A stretch of DNA of 64,000 nucleotides, taken from Sternotherus odoratus. Lineage: Eukaryota; Chordata; Testudines; Kinosternidae. The stretch covers positions 347,565 to 411,564 of the forward strand of contig JAVMKO010000197.1 in NCBI GenBank assembly GCA_032164245.1, in the 5' to 3' direction. The notes beneath the pieces were generated by a model. The model searched no databases, was not told where the DNA came from, and saw only the letters and a program-made list of their open reading frames with translations. A program made the translations under genes and the position numbers. Below are positions 41,667 through 52,819 of this stretch, piece by piece. Position 1 is the first letter of the stretch. Every line of letters begins with the position of its first letter.

Positions 41667-42430
41667 ACTACATTTACTGTTCTATAAACAACTGTCTTCC
41701 TATTTGGTACAAAAACAGACCAAACCATGTTGTCTCCTGCAAACAGAAACCTTCCTCCACTTCCTTTGCTTTAAATAAAATATGTCTGGAACCCTTCTGT
41801 GTAGCAGATTTGGCAGCAAAGAGGGTTGGGTTTAATATCTAGGTGTCTGTTCCAATAACACAATGCAAAACTGGCTCAAGCCCTCACCCAATGTCCTGGG
41901 ACAAATATATACCAACCCCCATGTCCCTCTAAGAGGCAATACTTCCCCTCTTGCAAGCTCGGAGTCTGAGTGTAGGGAAAGCCTTTTCATAAGAGAAAAA
42001 CAATTTGGCGTTATGTTGAGGAAACTCGACAAACAGGATTCATAACACAAACGATGAGCAAAAAACCCACCCCAAGTAAATTGGGCCATGTCTCTTCCTT
42101 TGGTTCGCAAGTCCAGCAACCCAAAAGTCATGCAGAGTCCCAACAACCCCAAGGTCTCTGTCAAGGTCAGTGCAGTCCCAGAGTTCAAACATTCATCTGA
42201 AGAGTTTTATGCCCACCCCAGCCTGCGTGGAAATGGGGGAGGGTAAATGATACCTTACTTACTGTGATGACGGACTGACCCCCTCTTCATGGGGTTCTGA
42301 TGCAGCCTTCACCACCAGCTGCTGCTCTCCACCTGCTGCTCCTCTCCAGTAGCCATCCTGTGAGATGAGTCTCTCTGCTAACTGCTTATTAATATATCTC
42401 CAGGCCTCCCTCCTATTTAACACAGGACAC
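41667..42430. other. Intergenic, no gene recognised
   Basis: No RNA or coding signal. An open frame on the minus strand (41832-42188) has no known domain. Confidence 0.4.
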
Positions 42431-42668
42431 AGTGATTTTAGCTTATAGTAGGGGAACAGTAACATCATTAACCACAAACACACTCTCCTCATGGTCCAGC
42501 CAGAAGGGAAATGAGCAGGAATTCTTGCTGTTCAGCCATGGACACACTTACACAATGGCACAGCAGTGAGTGTGTTGTGGAAGCTGGTCTGAGGAAACAA
42601 TTGGAAATGATCACTCAGTCATTACAAATTACACAACTGGAGTGCAATGACAAAGAACTATAGCACAA

Positions 42669-42750
42669 GTAGTTGTGGCCGAGTGGTTAAGGCGATGGAC
42701 TAGAAATCCATTGAGGTTTCCCCGCACAGGTTCAAATCCTGTCAACTATG
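42669..42750 (+). tRNA. tRNA-Ser(AGA)
   Basis: The 82-nt class II tRNA starts GTAGTTGTGGCCGAGTGGTT, has anticodon loop CTAGAAA (AGA), and T arm ACAGG-TTCAAAT-CCTGT. The acceptor GTAGTTG/CAACTAT pairs fully with G-T. It is the inverted paralogue of 16027-16108 and better preserved. Confidence 0.95.
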
Positions 42751-42824
42751 AAGGAGCTTGTGGTTCTTTAGTTTCAGTTCCTGAGTATCCTTTGTGTCAA
42801 AGGGAGCTAGGTCTTGTCTCACTC

Positions 42825-43060
42825 TCAGGCTGTGTCTACACTACAAAGTTATGCCACCTTAGTTGAAATGCTTTAATTCAACCCTGTGCTCCTTGTGTCA
42901 CTAGAGCCCATCCACTCTAGCAGCTCTTGCATGGCCCCAGAGAGCAGTGCACTGTGGGTAGCTATCACACTGTACAAATGGCTGCAGGGTGCTCTGGGAA
43001 GGGTTTGCAATGGCTCATGGGCCGGTACAGCATCACATGATGCAGGTTTTTCTATCCCAT
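42825..43060. repeat. Partial TIR element fragment
   Basis: GGCTGTGTCTACACTACAAA and GCAGTGCACTGTGGGTAGCT are words of common turtle MITEs. A related scrap is at 56945-57000. No complete right end was seen. Confidence 0.45.
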
Positions 43061-44375
43061 TGTTCCAAGGGCATCCTACTAGATTGCCAGCTGATTTTCA
43101 ACTGAAGTGTGTGTTGGGGGACAGAGAGTGTGTAACAGTGTGTGGGGGGGGAGACAGTGTGTGCCTTGAAGAGAGAATGTGTTGACACAGAGTCTCTAAG
43201 TTCACACAGCTGCTGGAAACAACCAGTCCAGAGGCAGGGGGAGGGGGACAGCCCTGACATCAGCCCCCTGCTTCCCTCACTGGCTCAGCACAGCTCATCA
43301 GTCTCGGAAACATACACACACATGCTGCTGTCTTTCTGGCTGTGTCGGGGCACTGGAATGGGGGGTGAGGGGGGAGGGTTAGCAGGCCATGGCCCCAGCA
43401 CTTTTTACTCCCCATAATGATGAAAGATGGAGGGGGGACAAGGCGGCATCTTTGGGGGAAGAGGTGTTCTGGGGGTGTGTGGTCTGTGGGGGTAGGGCAG
43501 GGCCTCAGACAGAAGGGGTGATGTGATGTTGGGCCCGCAGGGATTGGGGGGGCACAATGAGTGAGGGGTCTTGGGGAAAGGGGTGTCATAGGGGTTCCAC
43601 AGTTCAAATGCCGGTGGCACAAATGGCTCATTGTGGCTGTCAGAAGCTGTGGGCGGCTCTTTCATAGACCCTGAGGTCTGAGTCCTGCTTTGTACACCGG
43701 GTTTGAAAATGAAAATCCTAAACCACCCTTTGGAATAGCAAGTGCCCCAGGACGTGTTCTTGTCCCTGCCCCAAAGCAGACAGACCCATGGAGAGATGCC
43801 AGTGAGGCCAGGGTAATACTCCACTGAACGTTCACCATTTCCACCTGCTAAACTCCCTCTCCACCTTGTGGACTCCTGGGGCAGGACATTGAGCCTGAGA
43901 TGAGAGGCCTGCACTGCAACTTTACAGCCCTCTGAGCCTGAGTTAGCTGACCTGGGCCAGCCAGGGGTGTTTTATTGCAGTCTAGACATATGCCAATCTT
44001 ATGTCTACACTGCCATGAACACGCCAAAGGCTCTTGTCTCAAAGCCAGAATCAGCTGATGCAGGCTTGTGCTGCAGGGCTATACAATTCTAGTGTAGAAG
44101 CTTGAGCTTAAACCCAGCCTCTGAGAGCCCACAAGGGGTGAGGGTCTCTGAGCCCAGGCTACAACCTGAGCCCAAATGTCTACACTGCAATTTTTAGCCC
44201 CACAACCTGATCCAGGCCAGTCAGGCTACAGGCCTCTTATCCCAGTAGAGATGCACTCTAAGGGTCTGACTCCATCGCAATGTGAGCCCAGGGTTAGTAG
44301 AGTCACATCATCAGCCCCATGGTTTGTGAACTGAAGGGTTGAGTGTCTTCAATACCCAGTTCAGAAGTGTTTAAA
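43061..44375. other. Spacer, partly an inverted paralogue of 28850-29400
   Basis: 43080-43290 and 43380-43640 match the complement of 29200-29400 and 28850-29060. 43985-44270 holds phrases such as TCTACACTGC of uncertain origin. No gene was recognised. Confidence 0.45.
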
Positions 44376-44470
44376 CCATAAGAGCAGCCATACTGGGCTG
44401 GACCCAAAGGTCCATCTAGCTCTGTATCTTGTCCTCTGACGGGAGCCAATACCAGGTGCCCCAAAAGCCA
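44376..44470. repeat. CR1-like scrap (AAAGGTCCATCTAGC)
   Basis: AGCAGCCATACTGGGCTGGA followed by AAAGGTCCATCTAGCTCTGT is a well-known sauropsid CR1 3' phrase. It ends against the Thr tRNA, as in the paralogue at 6655-6710. Confidence 0.65.
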
Positions 44471-44477
44471 GACAACA

Positions 44478-44551
44478 AGGCACCACTGGGAATTGAACCC
44501 AGGCTCTTCTCTTTACAGAACAGGTGCTTTAACCTACTAAGCCATGGTGCT
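44478..44551 (-). tRNA. Thr-type tRNA with anticodon TGT, degraded anticodon stem
   Basis: The minus-strand 74-nt sequence keeps A box GGCTTAGTAGGTTAAAGC and T arm CTGGG-TTCAATT-CCCAG. The anticodon loop is TCTGTAA (TGT) with C at position 33, and the stem CCTGT/AGAGA has two mismatches. It is probably a pseudogene or a marginal gene. The paralogue is the intact Thr(AGT) at 6713. Confidence 0.6.
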
Positions 44552-45645
44552 TGCTGCTTTTCTACATACTTACTGCCTGCTGGATTCTGCATGGTGCCTG
44601 CTGCCTGCTGAATTCTGCAAAGCAGAGGAGCAGGGGAAGTTTCACTCCCAGGCATGTGTGTGATTCTTTGGTCAGGTCTATGCTACAAAATTAAGTCAAT
44701 GTAACTGACCTATGTATGGTACCTCACTGGAACATTGCTACTTGTACATGATCCACTCCATGGAGCAATATTTCAGTAAACAATTGGTAGTGGCATTCAT
44801 GATAGGTCTCCTGTTTTAATTTGGGGTGACCTGACCAAACATCTATTCTTCTATCTCTAACAATGTGGGGTTAATTCAGAGCACTAGTCATTTACATACC
44901 ATTTACATATCCTTCTAAGCAATCTTTAAAGTTAGGCCATCAGTCAGGTCAGTCCATAAGTTCATTAACTCTTTCTGGCCCTGTCACCTGTCAATGAGAT
45001 TCTATATCACACTCAGAACTCACACCCTCCCCCTCTGTTTGAGGATTCCTCCCTTCACTGGTGTGTAGAGAAATTTGTTCATCCTTTCTGGGCACATGAA
45101 GTCTGAGAGCACAGAGCAGCATCCACCCCTACAGCTAGGCAATAAGCATTTCCCACAGTCTGGAGCTGTTCCAGTTCCTTGGGGACAGGCCTGTTGGCCC
45201 CCAGACATTTCTTACTGTCACAGCTAAGGTGTTGGGTTCCTTTGGGTTAGAGTGGAGCAGATGTTCATTTTCCTGTTCACCCTCTTCTGGGGTGTGAAAA
45301 TCGGGGAGGCAGAATCCCCACTTTTTTCTCTAAATAGAGTCCAGAGGGGAAGTCAGGACAACAGGGTGAGATGGCAAGTGGTGGCCAGACTCTCGCCAGC
45401 AGGTTCTAGTCTAGATCAGGAGCCAGCTCAACGTCTTCTCCACACCACTGGCCCCCAGTCTGCTTCTACCACCAGGCCAACTGGAAACTAAGGCAGGAAT
45501 GGGGTGAGGAATCAAGTCAAGCTGAGCAAGGCAGGCAAGAGCAACTCTTGTCTTCATGGGCCGCTCACAGGGATGTTCTTTTGATGGGCCATGGCTGACA
45601 AAACATGCCAGACAGAGAAACAGCAGCTCAAAACTCTATACTGTA
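44552..45645. other. Intergenic, no gene recognised
   Basis: No RNA, repeat or coding signal that I can support. Confidence 0.4.
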
Positions 45646-45648
45646 TCT

Positions 45649-45721
45649 GCCAAAGTAGCTCAGTTGGGAGAGCATTAGACTGAAGATCTAAAGGTCCCTG
45701 ATTCAATCCCAGGCTTTGGCA
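45649..45721 (+). tRNA. tRNA-Phe(GAA)
   Basis: The 73-nt cloverleaf has a perfect acceptor GCCAAAG/CTTTGGC, A box TAGCTCAGTTGGG, anticodon arm TTAGA-CTGAAGA-TCTAA (GAA), and B box GATTCAATCCC. No T4 terminator is close. Remnants of the same block are at 22330 and 50002. Confidence 0.94.
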
Positions 45722-46245
45722 AGCCCTTTCATCCATCCTCATGTACCAGTAGATTGTTCTCTGGAAGCTTGGTGGTACCTTTACATGGGGCTAAGTCCCT
45801 GATTTTAAGCTCCCTAGCAGGAGCTGAGGCATCAACTTTCCCTGGTGCCAGTGGGTACTTGCATCCACCCCTTACTCTCCATATTTACCATGCAAGGCCC
45901 AAAAGTGGGTGGAGCTCTGACTAGGGAGGGCATTACTGCTGGACTTTGTGCTCTGTGGCACTGGTTTACCCTGGTATTAGTGTTAATGGTCCCCAGGTAA
46001 GGTGTGAAAGGAAAGATAAATGGAAGGAATTGGCTCCTTTCCTTGGGACATCACAGATTTGGTGTTGGGGGGGATTTTAATTGTGCCAGCCGGCCTGGGG
46101 ACCACTGGTCCTGTTTTCTTGACCATCAGAGGAAAAGTTTTTACAATGAGCATCACCTGGATCAGGTCTGTTGACCCAAGTGAAACCTTTGGAGGGTGGG
46201 TGGTAGCCTCCTATTCCTCTCACCCAAGTTGACACCAGCTGCAAA
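45722..46245. other. Intergenic, no gene recognised
   Basis: 45700-45850 is similar to 22340-22460. No gene. Confidence 0.4.
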
Positions 46246-46249
46246 TGGG

Positions 46250-46425
46250 GTACAACTACACCAGGAGTTGAATTAACATGATTTCCGTGAAGGAGAGCAC
46301 GTTGACAGCCCAGTGCAGAGTAATGCCAATGGACTGTTTGGATGACACAGCTCTCACCATGCATCTCAAGTCCCTGACCCAGGGCCGAGGATACTGGAAG
46401 CTGAGCAACCAGAGCTTGCAAGATA
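46250..46425 (+). mobile_element. Non-LTR retrotransposon endonuclease fragment, copy 2
   Basis: It parallels 17500-17695 with ISVKESTLTAQCR and GRGYWKLSNQSLQD in frame-broken form. SDH is changed to a diverged triplet. It is dead. Confidence 0.6.
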
Positions 46426-47000
46426 GAGGAGTGGGGAGGGGGGGGTGAGTCCCCACGGTGTTGGCAGAACAGGAAAGCATCAGAGGGGTCTACGGCAACC
46501 GGGGGATTGGTGGGAGTCAGTGAGGGAGGAGTTGGCAGCTTTGTTCCGGGGGTCGAGAAAGCACAACCTTTAATAAACCAACAGTGCCAACCTTTAATAA
46601 ACCTTTAATAAACCAACAGTGCCAAGTCCTGCAGTGTCCTGTGGGATTTCCACCAGACCATCCAGGAAGGGGAGTGTGTCAGTGGATGACTGCATGACCA
46701 GATGAAGCGACAGCTGGCTGAGCTCCCATATATGAGTCTGCAGCTGGTTGAGATGAGTGGGACACCGAGTGAAGGGAGGGGCAGCCCCCCCAGACATTTC
46801 TGAGGCCTGGAGGGAACAGAGCCAAAGCAGGGGGATGTGGGGACTGAGGGCAGGACCCACAGATATGGTAGCACAGGAGTATAGTCGATGGAGGAGGAGA
46901 GAGTGTTCTGTGAGAAGAAAATGCTGGTGGGAAGCAATAAATGCTGAGTGCAAGGCAGACAGCTGAGAGTCATGGGGGGTCAAGGGACAGCTGCCTATAG
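46426..47000. repeat. Gln-block flank, copy 2
   Basis: Direct paralogue of 17690-18210, with a small local duplication of AACCTTTAATAAACC at 46565-46615. Confidence 0.7.
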
Positions 47001-47002
47001 CA

Positions 47003-47074
47003 GGCACCTTGGTGTAATGGTCAGCACTCAGGACTTTGACTCCTGTGATCTGAGTTCAGATCTCCTGGCAGTGC
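47003..47074 (+). pseudogene. tRNA-Gln(TTG), degraded
   Basis: The 5' half GGCACCTTGGTGTAATGGTC and the anticodon arm CAGGA-CTTTGAC-TCCTG (TTG, perfect stem) are good. The T stem is broken (CTGAG against CTCCT) and the acceptor pairs poorly. It is likely a pseudogene, though less damaged than 18214. Confidence 0.7.
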
Positions 47075-47600
47075 GTTAATTTGTTATTAACCCTTTCAGT
47101 GCAATATACTGGCTGTCCTTTTTCTGGGTGAACCACAGCAAGATCTTTCCTTCCCACAGGTGTACACTGCAGACAGGTTATTAATCCAGCTGGTTCGACA
47201 GGATGGCTGCTCTCTGTTGGGGTCCTAGAATGTAACACTCTGGCTAGAGATTCCTGGGGGTCGACTGGCTGGTTGTGTTTCTCATGCTTCACCTGATGGC
47301 CACAACTGTGGTCCCTGCAGCTGCCACACTCTTCCTCTTGCCCACATGGCACTTGAAGAGAGGAGAGCCAGGGCCAGGCTGAATACTCAGGGCTTGGCAG
47401 GAAGAGTCCCAGGCTGGAGCCCAGCTCACCTTTCCTCCTCTGGGCACCTGGAGCAGAGGCAGCAGGTGCTACAGCTCCAAGGGAGGCTTCAAAGCCACTG
47501 CGCAATGGAGGGGAGGAAAATGCTGGTGTGTGTCAAGCAGTCACAAGACACAGCCGGCATGTTCCCTGCCATGCTAAATACCCACTACAGGCCACCCGCA
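47075..47600. repeat. Gln-block right flank, copy 2
   Basis: Paralogue of 18279-18830. No gene. Confidence 0.6.
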
Positions 47601-47604
47601 CACA

Positions 47605-47656
47605 GCACATTCAGCTGTTAACTGAAAGGCTTGTGGTTCAAGTCCACCCAGGGGTG
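47605..47656 (+). pseudogene. tRNA-Asn 3' half
   Basis: TTCAGCTGTTAACTGAAAGG then GTGGTTCAAGTCCACCCAGG is the anticodon and T arms of tRNA-Asn(GTT) with good pairing. The D arm and acceptor 5' strand are missing. Confidence 0.75.
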
Positions 47657-48300
47657 GGTATAATCCTTTTCTCCTCAAGACTTGCTGAGACACTCCAAGG
47701 CCCCATTTTGCACCAGGCCTCCTCCTGCTTCCCCTGGGCCTTCAAGTGCGGGGCCAGCTTGCACAGTGCCCAGAGTCTAACCTATGAGACAGGAGGTGGC
47801 TAACACTTGCAGCGGAGCTCCCAGGAGACATTAAGGGACAGAGACTCCTAAGTGCCCTTAGTAAGAAGGGTTTGGGGTTCACTGTGTCTGCCTGTAACCC
47901 TGGGTGTCAGGTCGCTGTGCAGTTTTGATCTAGAGCTCTGATCCCAACAACCGACCAGCAGCCCCCAGCCTCACCCTGGGTCTGCCCCACCAGGTCACTC
48001 CTCACAGACTGACCTGACCCCCATTCCAGCCCCAGATTCACCCCCTAATCATCCTACTGCCCCTCAGAGCCACAGCTGTGGAGGGGCTGGCGGAGGGAGC
48101 TGTGACTCTAGGATGGGTTCTTCTCTGAAGATGGCTGGTAGAAATGGGGTGCTCAGCTCTGTCAGGGATCTGCTCAGGTGCCTCGCTGATGGGGGCTGCA
48201 GACTTTTCTATAAGGGGCATAAAAAGGGTCTTTGGCTTCCAAGGTGATGTGAGGAATGTGCAGTTATGAGAGGGACTAACCATCCTTCTTCTGTTCCTTT
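47657..48300. repeat. Spacer; 47880-48300 is the Arg-block flank
   Basis: Inverted paralogue of 4660-5060. 47657-47880 shows nothing recognisable. Confidence 0.6.
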
Positions 48301-48306
48301 GTAAGA

Positions 48307-48379
48307 GCCTCAGTGGCCTAATGGATAAGTCATTGGCTTCCTAACCCAGAAATTGTGGGTTCAAGTCCCATCTGGGGTG
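48307..48379 (+). tRNA. tRNA-Arg(CCT)
   Basis: The 73-nt cloverleaf reads GCCTCAGTGGCCTAATGGAT, anticodon loop TTCCTAA (CCT), and T arm GTGGG-TTCAAGT-CCCAT. The acceptor GCCTCAG/CTGGGGT pairs with G-T wobbles. The anticodon stem is weak. The inverted paralogue at 4596 has lost the anticodon arm. Confidence 0.85.
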
Positions 48380-48635
48380 GAAAAAGAATGGGGGGGAGAA
48401 CCCACCCCAAAAAAACCCTTCATCTTACTTTCACCAGCAAAGCTGGTGACTGTATTTCTGCCCTGGTCTCAATACTTCGTTTTCATTCAATCCATCATTG
48501 CATTTTATAACTCTGGTTTTGCCTTTCAAGCCAGCCCTTAGTGTTTAGTGCTATAGTGTTAGCAATGATTTATAGGGTCCCAAATTATTTCAGTAACGTG
48601 ACAGCTCCCCAGAAGGAAACAGCAGTGTGGGCTTG
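48380..48635. other. Spacer, no gene recognised
   Basis: Nothing recognisable. Confidence 0.35.
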
Positions 48636-48639
48636 TGAC

Positions 48640-48694
48640 AACATGAAGTTGAATTCCTGAGTGTTCTTTGCTCTGCCAGTTGACCCATCGAAGC
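48640..48694 (-). pseudogene. tRNA-Tyr-like remnant, copy 2
   Basis: The minus strand has CTTCGATGGGTCAACTGGCA then GAGCAAAG, like the 5' half of tRNA-Tyr. The rest is deleted. It is paralogous to 22572-22630. Confidence 0.5.
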
Positions 48695-48794
48695 TCTGTC
48701 TCCACTTTCTCCAGGTTTACCCATGAGGGTGTGCCAAGGTGAGCGCCAGCCAAGTGGATAGAATTTGAAGGGTGGGGCAGAGCCCTGGGATAGA

Positions 48795-48867
48795 GTTTCT
48801 GTAGTGTAGTGGTTATCACGTTTGTCTAACACGCAAAAGGTCCCTGGTTTGAAACCAGGCAGAAACA
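48795..48867 (+). tRNA. tRNA-Val(AAC)
   Basis: The 73-nt cloverleaf has a perfect acceptor GTTTCTG/CAGAAAC, A box TAGTGTAGTGGTTATC, anticodon arm TTTGT-CTAACAC-GCAAA (AAC), and T arm CCTGG-TTTGAAA-CCAGG. TTTTT follows at about 48875. The paralogue at 22662 has anticodon ACA. Confidence 0.95.
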
Positions 48868-49995
48868 TGAAAGCTTTTTCCCCCAAAGCTCCCTTAGCTG
48901 TCCAGCAAGATGCTCCTCTTTCTGCCACTGGCCTGTCCCTGGGATACCCCAACCCCTGCAGGACAGATGGTGGGGAAATGAGCTGAGAAAGTGCCTTGGC
49001 ATCATCTGGGGAAAGCTGGAGGATCTGGGCCAGTCTCCTCTTGGAGCCTTGTAGCTCAGCCTCCTCTGCCCTTGGAGGTTGGCGTACACAGGCTGGCTCT
49101 TCCAGCTGGCATCACTTGCCAAAGGAGGAAGTGAGGTGGGAATGGGGCAAAGAGGAAGGTGATGCTGAGGGAGGCAGGGCAGAAGCTAAGCTCACCTCAG
49201 TGTGGCTAAGTGGGGTTAGTAGAGCAGCATTTGTTCTGCCAAAGCCTGGGGAGGGGCCGTTGGCTGCTGGGAGGTAGAATCCTGGGCCTCCCTCTTGGCT
49301 TCCCAGGGATGGCTACTCACAGTCCAGGACAAGCAGACTGGTGATGGGTGAAAGGAAGACAAGCAGAGCTGAGTCTGAGTGTGTGCGCTCCTGTTCTCTT
49401 TTCTGTCCAAGCAGGAGGAGCAGTGATGGGTTTGACAGGCTCCCTGTCACACATAGGGCAGCAAGAACCACTTCTCCTTTGTGGCCAACCCAGGGCATGA
49501 TTGATGGTTTTGGAGGTGGGGGTTGGGCTGGCTGAGAGCAACTAACTGGGATCCAGGAAGCCCCCGCCTGGCCTTCCGACGGCCGAATCCATGGAAGTGC
49601 GGTTGGCTGCAGGGAGTGAGTATCCTATGCCAGCCTCCTGGCACCCCAGGGATGGCTACTTGAAGCCCAGGAGAAGAAGTGGGGTTCTGGGTGGAAGGAG
49701 GAGAAGCAATGGTGAGTCCTAGTGGGCTCCTTCTCAGAAGATGGTTTTGTGTGTAAGGCTGGGGAGTTGCCCGCGAGCCATGGGCAGACTTGTTCCAGTG
49801 AGAATGGCTGATCCTTTCTGTCGGACCTGGGGGTGCCAGTGACAGCTTGTGAGGGGGCAGGTGCTGGCTTGAGTGACTGCGATATAGGAAACTCTGGGGC
49901 CAAGTCCACTGCTTCTCTCCTGCCTTGTGACATCAAGATTCAAATCTCCCCAGCATGTGCTACTGCTCATGTATTAAGCCTTCCTGGCTGGCCTG
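48868..49995. repeat. Val-block flank
   Basis: 48870-49420 is paralogous to 22740-23300. Within 49250-49700, phrases such as GGAGGTAGAATCCTG and CCCAGGGATGGCTAC recur, suggesting an internal duplication. No gene. Confidence 0.55.
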
Positions 49996-50001
49996 GTCAT
50001 T

Positions 50002-50067
50002 GCCAAAGTAGCTCAGTGGGGGTTGCATTAGATTGATGATGTGAAACTCTCTGGCCTGGGTCAAGCC
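50002..50067 (+). pseudogene. tRNA-Phe remnant
   Basis: GCCAAAGTAGCTCAGTGGGG and CATTAGATTGATGATGTG retain the acceptor 5' strand, D arm and part of the anticodon arm of the Phe gene at 45649. The anticodon and T arm are lost. Confidence 0.7.
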
Positions 50068-50595
50068 TTTAGCACAGCCCTTCACCCCGGGCATGTCGTG
50101 CTGGGCTTTCTTCTGGGTGCGCAACTGGGCCATGAACTCATGAGTTTTTTTACCATGAGTTACAGCTGCCCAAACCTGCAGAGTCTGGATTATTGTCACA
50201 AGTTCCCAGGGTTTCTATGGAAGACAATTTGTGGAAATAGCAGATCCCAGAAACACTTGGAGCTCCCCACCCCACTCCTGCCCCCAGGGTCAGGTGTTGA
50301 GCTTCTCACAACACCCCTCCCCCCACCATGACCTTCCAGCAGGGAATGGCAGCACCTCCCACCCAATGCAGGGGAGAGGGCTGAGTGTATCTCTGCACCC
50401 TGAGTCCAGGGCACACACTCTCCCTGCCCCACACATAGATTCTGTCCCTGGTGCAAAGTGACCCCTAAGAACCAGCAACCCCCAGGACAGCAGGTTTGGC
50501 CCAGAGCAGGGAATGTGTCCCCCATGCTGCTGTTAGGCCACTGGATACTCCATAACCAGGAGGACTCTGAGTGTAACCCACAGCCAACAGTGTCC
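50068..50595. other. Intergenic, no gene recognised
   Basis: No RNA or coding signal. Confidence 0.4.
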
Positions 50596-50599
50596 ATCT

Positions 50600-50671
50600 G
50601 GGGATGTAGCTCAGTGCTAGAGCGCATGCTTTGCATGTATGAGGCCCTGGGTTCAATCCCCAGCATCTCCA
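50600..50671 (+). tRNA. tRNA-Ala(TGC)
   Basis: The 72-nt cloverleaf reads GGGGATGTAGCTCAGTGCTA, anticodon arm CATGC-TTTGCAT-GTATG (TGC), and T arm CTGGG-TTCAATC-CCCAG. The acceptor GGGGATG/CATCTCC has one G-T. TTTT follows at about 50680. It is a single copy. Confidence 0.95.
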
Positions 50672-51120
50672 AGTTCTCTTTTCACCCTGCAGCTTTGCTC
50701 ACACCAGAGGGGATCTTCCCAGCAGTCTCCCTGCAGGAGTTTCAATCCTGCTCAGTGAGGGGCAAGTACCAATTGCAGGGAAGGTCGCGGGGGTGGTTCT
50801 GCTCCTAAGTCACCCTCTGGACAAAGAGGAGCTGAAATCCTTCAGTCCTGGAATTGAAGTAATGTCAGTAACAAACCTTGCATCTGTGGGGGCTGAGGTG
50901 CATCAGCTGAAGTTTGGGCAGTAGGTTAACCAAGAGAGCAGGCTGCAGTCCAGCTTCAGGACTCAGAGGAAAGGAAGCTCACAGGCATGGCCACCCTTCT
51001 GAATCAAATGTCCCCTCTTGTGCTTAAGTCCCAACAGGGAGCAGGCAGAAGACAGGCCCCCATGTCATTTGAGAGAGCAAGAGAAAAGCTTGGAACAGCC
51101 ACTAGTGTTAGGTTGTGAAA
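50672..51120. other. Intergenic, no gene recognised
   Basis: Nothing recognisable. Confidence 0.4.
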
Positions 51121-51124
51121 GCAC

Positions 51125-51197
51125 TGTCCCAAGATCCCACTTGAACTTGAATTGTAGGATTCAAAGTCTCCACTGCTGACCCTTACACCATGGGACC
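51125..51197 (-). pseudogene. tRNA-Gln(TTG) pseudogene
   Basis: The minus strand starts GGTCCCATGGTGTAAGGGTC and has loop CTTTGAA (TTG). The acceptor is intact at both ends, but the T arm (TTCAAGTTCAAGTGGGA) does not pair and the anticodon stem is weak. Confidence 0.75.
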
Positions 51198-51745
51198 AGC
51201 AGAGAGCACCCTGGTCCTTCTGACTTCTAGTGTAGAGGGGCCTGGGGGGGGGGGACAGCCTCCATCTGGTTCTGAGAGACCTTCTTGCTTTTTTCTAGTT
51301 AAATATCAGATCCAGGAGAAAACATCATTCAAAAAAGCCAAATGAAATCACAGTCAGAAACGCCATCGGAAATAAAAAAGGGGGGAAGGAAAATGCAACC
51401 CCATCACATAATGGTATCCTGGGGAGGATTAACCTTTTGAGGGCCTGGTGCCAAACATATTTCTCCCCCAGCCTGTGGAATGAAGGAGCCAGGGGCAAGA
51501 GCACAGTGGGGCATGGGGGAGAGGATTGGTCCTCATCTGGCGTGAGGCAGGGGCAAGATGAGCACAGTGGCGTATGGGGACAGGATTAGTTCCTGCTGAC
51601 TGGAGCAAGGCAGGGGTCTGGGGCAAAAGCACAGTGGGGCAGGAGCTAGTGTTGGTCCCTGGAACAAGGGAGGGGCTTCCAGCCTGAGACTGCACTTTCT
51701 AGGCCAGCTCCTGTGCCTGTGGGTCTGTCTCTTACTTCCTAAGCA
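51198..51745. other. Intergenic, imperfect local repeats
   Basis: 51470-51670 repeats GGGGCAAGAGCACAGTGGGG-like words three times at about 60-70 bp spacing. No gene. Confidence 0.4.
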
Positions 51746-51751
51746 CGTGCC

Positions 51752-51821
51752 TAGCAGAGAATGGATTCAAGCCACGGACTTCCAGTTACAGGCCAGGAGA
51801 CTTCCACTGCATGACTCTGCT
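51752..51821 (-). pseudogene. Initiator-Met-like tRNA derivative, copy 2
   Basis: It carries the same 70-nt sequence with the same altered loop and short B box as 12879-12948, and differs by about one base. The identical damage shows it predates the block duplication. Confidence 0.55.
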
Positions 51822-51936
51822 GAGCAAACTCTTTGGGTCTCAGCTGAACCTACTGAAGCCAAGTCAGAGGGTTTAGAGGCAGGAAAATGGGGCCTTTGAG
51901 TCTCTCAGCAAGTCTTGAGAAGGAAAAGGTCACAAC

Positions 51937-52010
51937 CCCCCCTGGGTGGGCTCGAACCACCATCCTTTCGGTTAACAGCCAAACGCGCTGACCCATTGCA
52001 CCACAGAGAC
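51937..52010 (-). tRNA. tRNA-Asn(GTT)
   Basis: The 74-nt minus-strand cloverleaf has anticodon arm TTTGG-CTGTTAA-CCGAA (GTT), T arm GGTGG-TTCGAGC-CCACC (consensus), and a GC-rich D arm. The acceptor pairs largely through G-T, with one G-G. TTTT follows. It is the best Asn copy of the block. Confidence 0.92.
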
Positions 52011-52133
52011 ACCTGTCTGCTGTTGCTAGGGCTGTTACCTTTCAGCCTGCACAGCTGTCTGCCTGTGCTAAAGCTCACAGGGTGCTAGTGCGGGTGCTGG
52101 AGGCTGGGTGCGGGAGACTGTCACTCAAAAGGT

Positions 52134-52205
52134 GGCGGAGTGGCACAGTGGAAGTGTGCTGGGCCCATAACCCAGAGATTGATGCTTTGAAACTACCCTC
52201 CCTTG
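52134..52205 (+). pseudogene. Initiator tRNA-Met pseudogene (anticodon CAT kept)
   Basis: GGCGGAGTGGCACAGTGGAA and the CTGGGCCCATAACCCAG arm are intact. The T arm (GATGCTTTGAAACTACC) and acceptor 3' strand are ruined. Confidence 0.75.
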
Positions 52206-52815
52206 AGCATATACTTGCTTCTTTTTGTTCTGGGACAATGACCAGCAGAGCAACAAGAGCCTCGGCCACGAGGCGAGAGGTGACTGTAGCAGCAGCCTGC
52301 CAGGGAGCTCCCCAGCACCTCTAGCTGCCTGGGCTGAAGACAAGAGCCAGGCCTGTGTGTGAGCCTGGGGCAGCAGTGCTTCCTTGTCCCTTTTTCTCAC
52401 CACGCCACCAGGCAGATGCTGTGGGAGAACATGAGGGCGGCTTTTGGGACACTTGGCAGCTCTGTGTGTCTCTCACGGAAAAGAGCCGAGGCTCCCGACT
52501 TGACCTGTCACTGACTCGTGTGGCTCTGCCTCCATCAGCCCGGGTAGGCCAGGCTGTGGACATGACTCAGGCTCGGGCAGCATGGCCGCGCTTCCCTGAC
52601 GAGCCATGAGACAGGCCAAGAGCTTTGTGCAGCTGTAACGATGCTGCCTTTGTTGGACACTTCTGAGAGGATCAGTTCAGGACACATTGCGTAGAGCAGG
52701 GCAGTTATAACCCAAGCCTGGGTTTCCTTTACTCTAAAGGCACCGAACCAGCCAAAGAGACAGGACTTTGATTTTACCCCTCTGGCTAACCATAAGTCAC
52801 ACAAGCTAGTTCCTT
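52206..52815. repeat. Asn-block flank, copy 3
   Basis: Paralogue of 13309-14150 without the MITE found there. No gene. Confidence 0.65.
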
Positions 52816-52819
52816 AGAG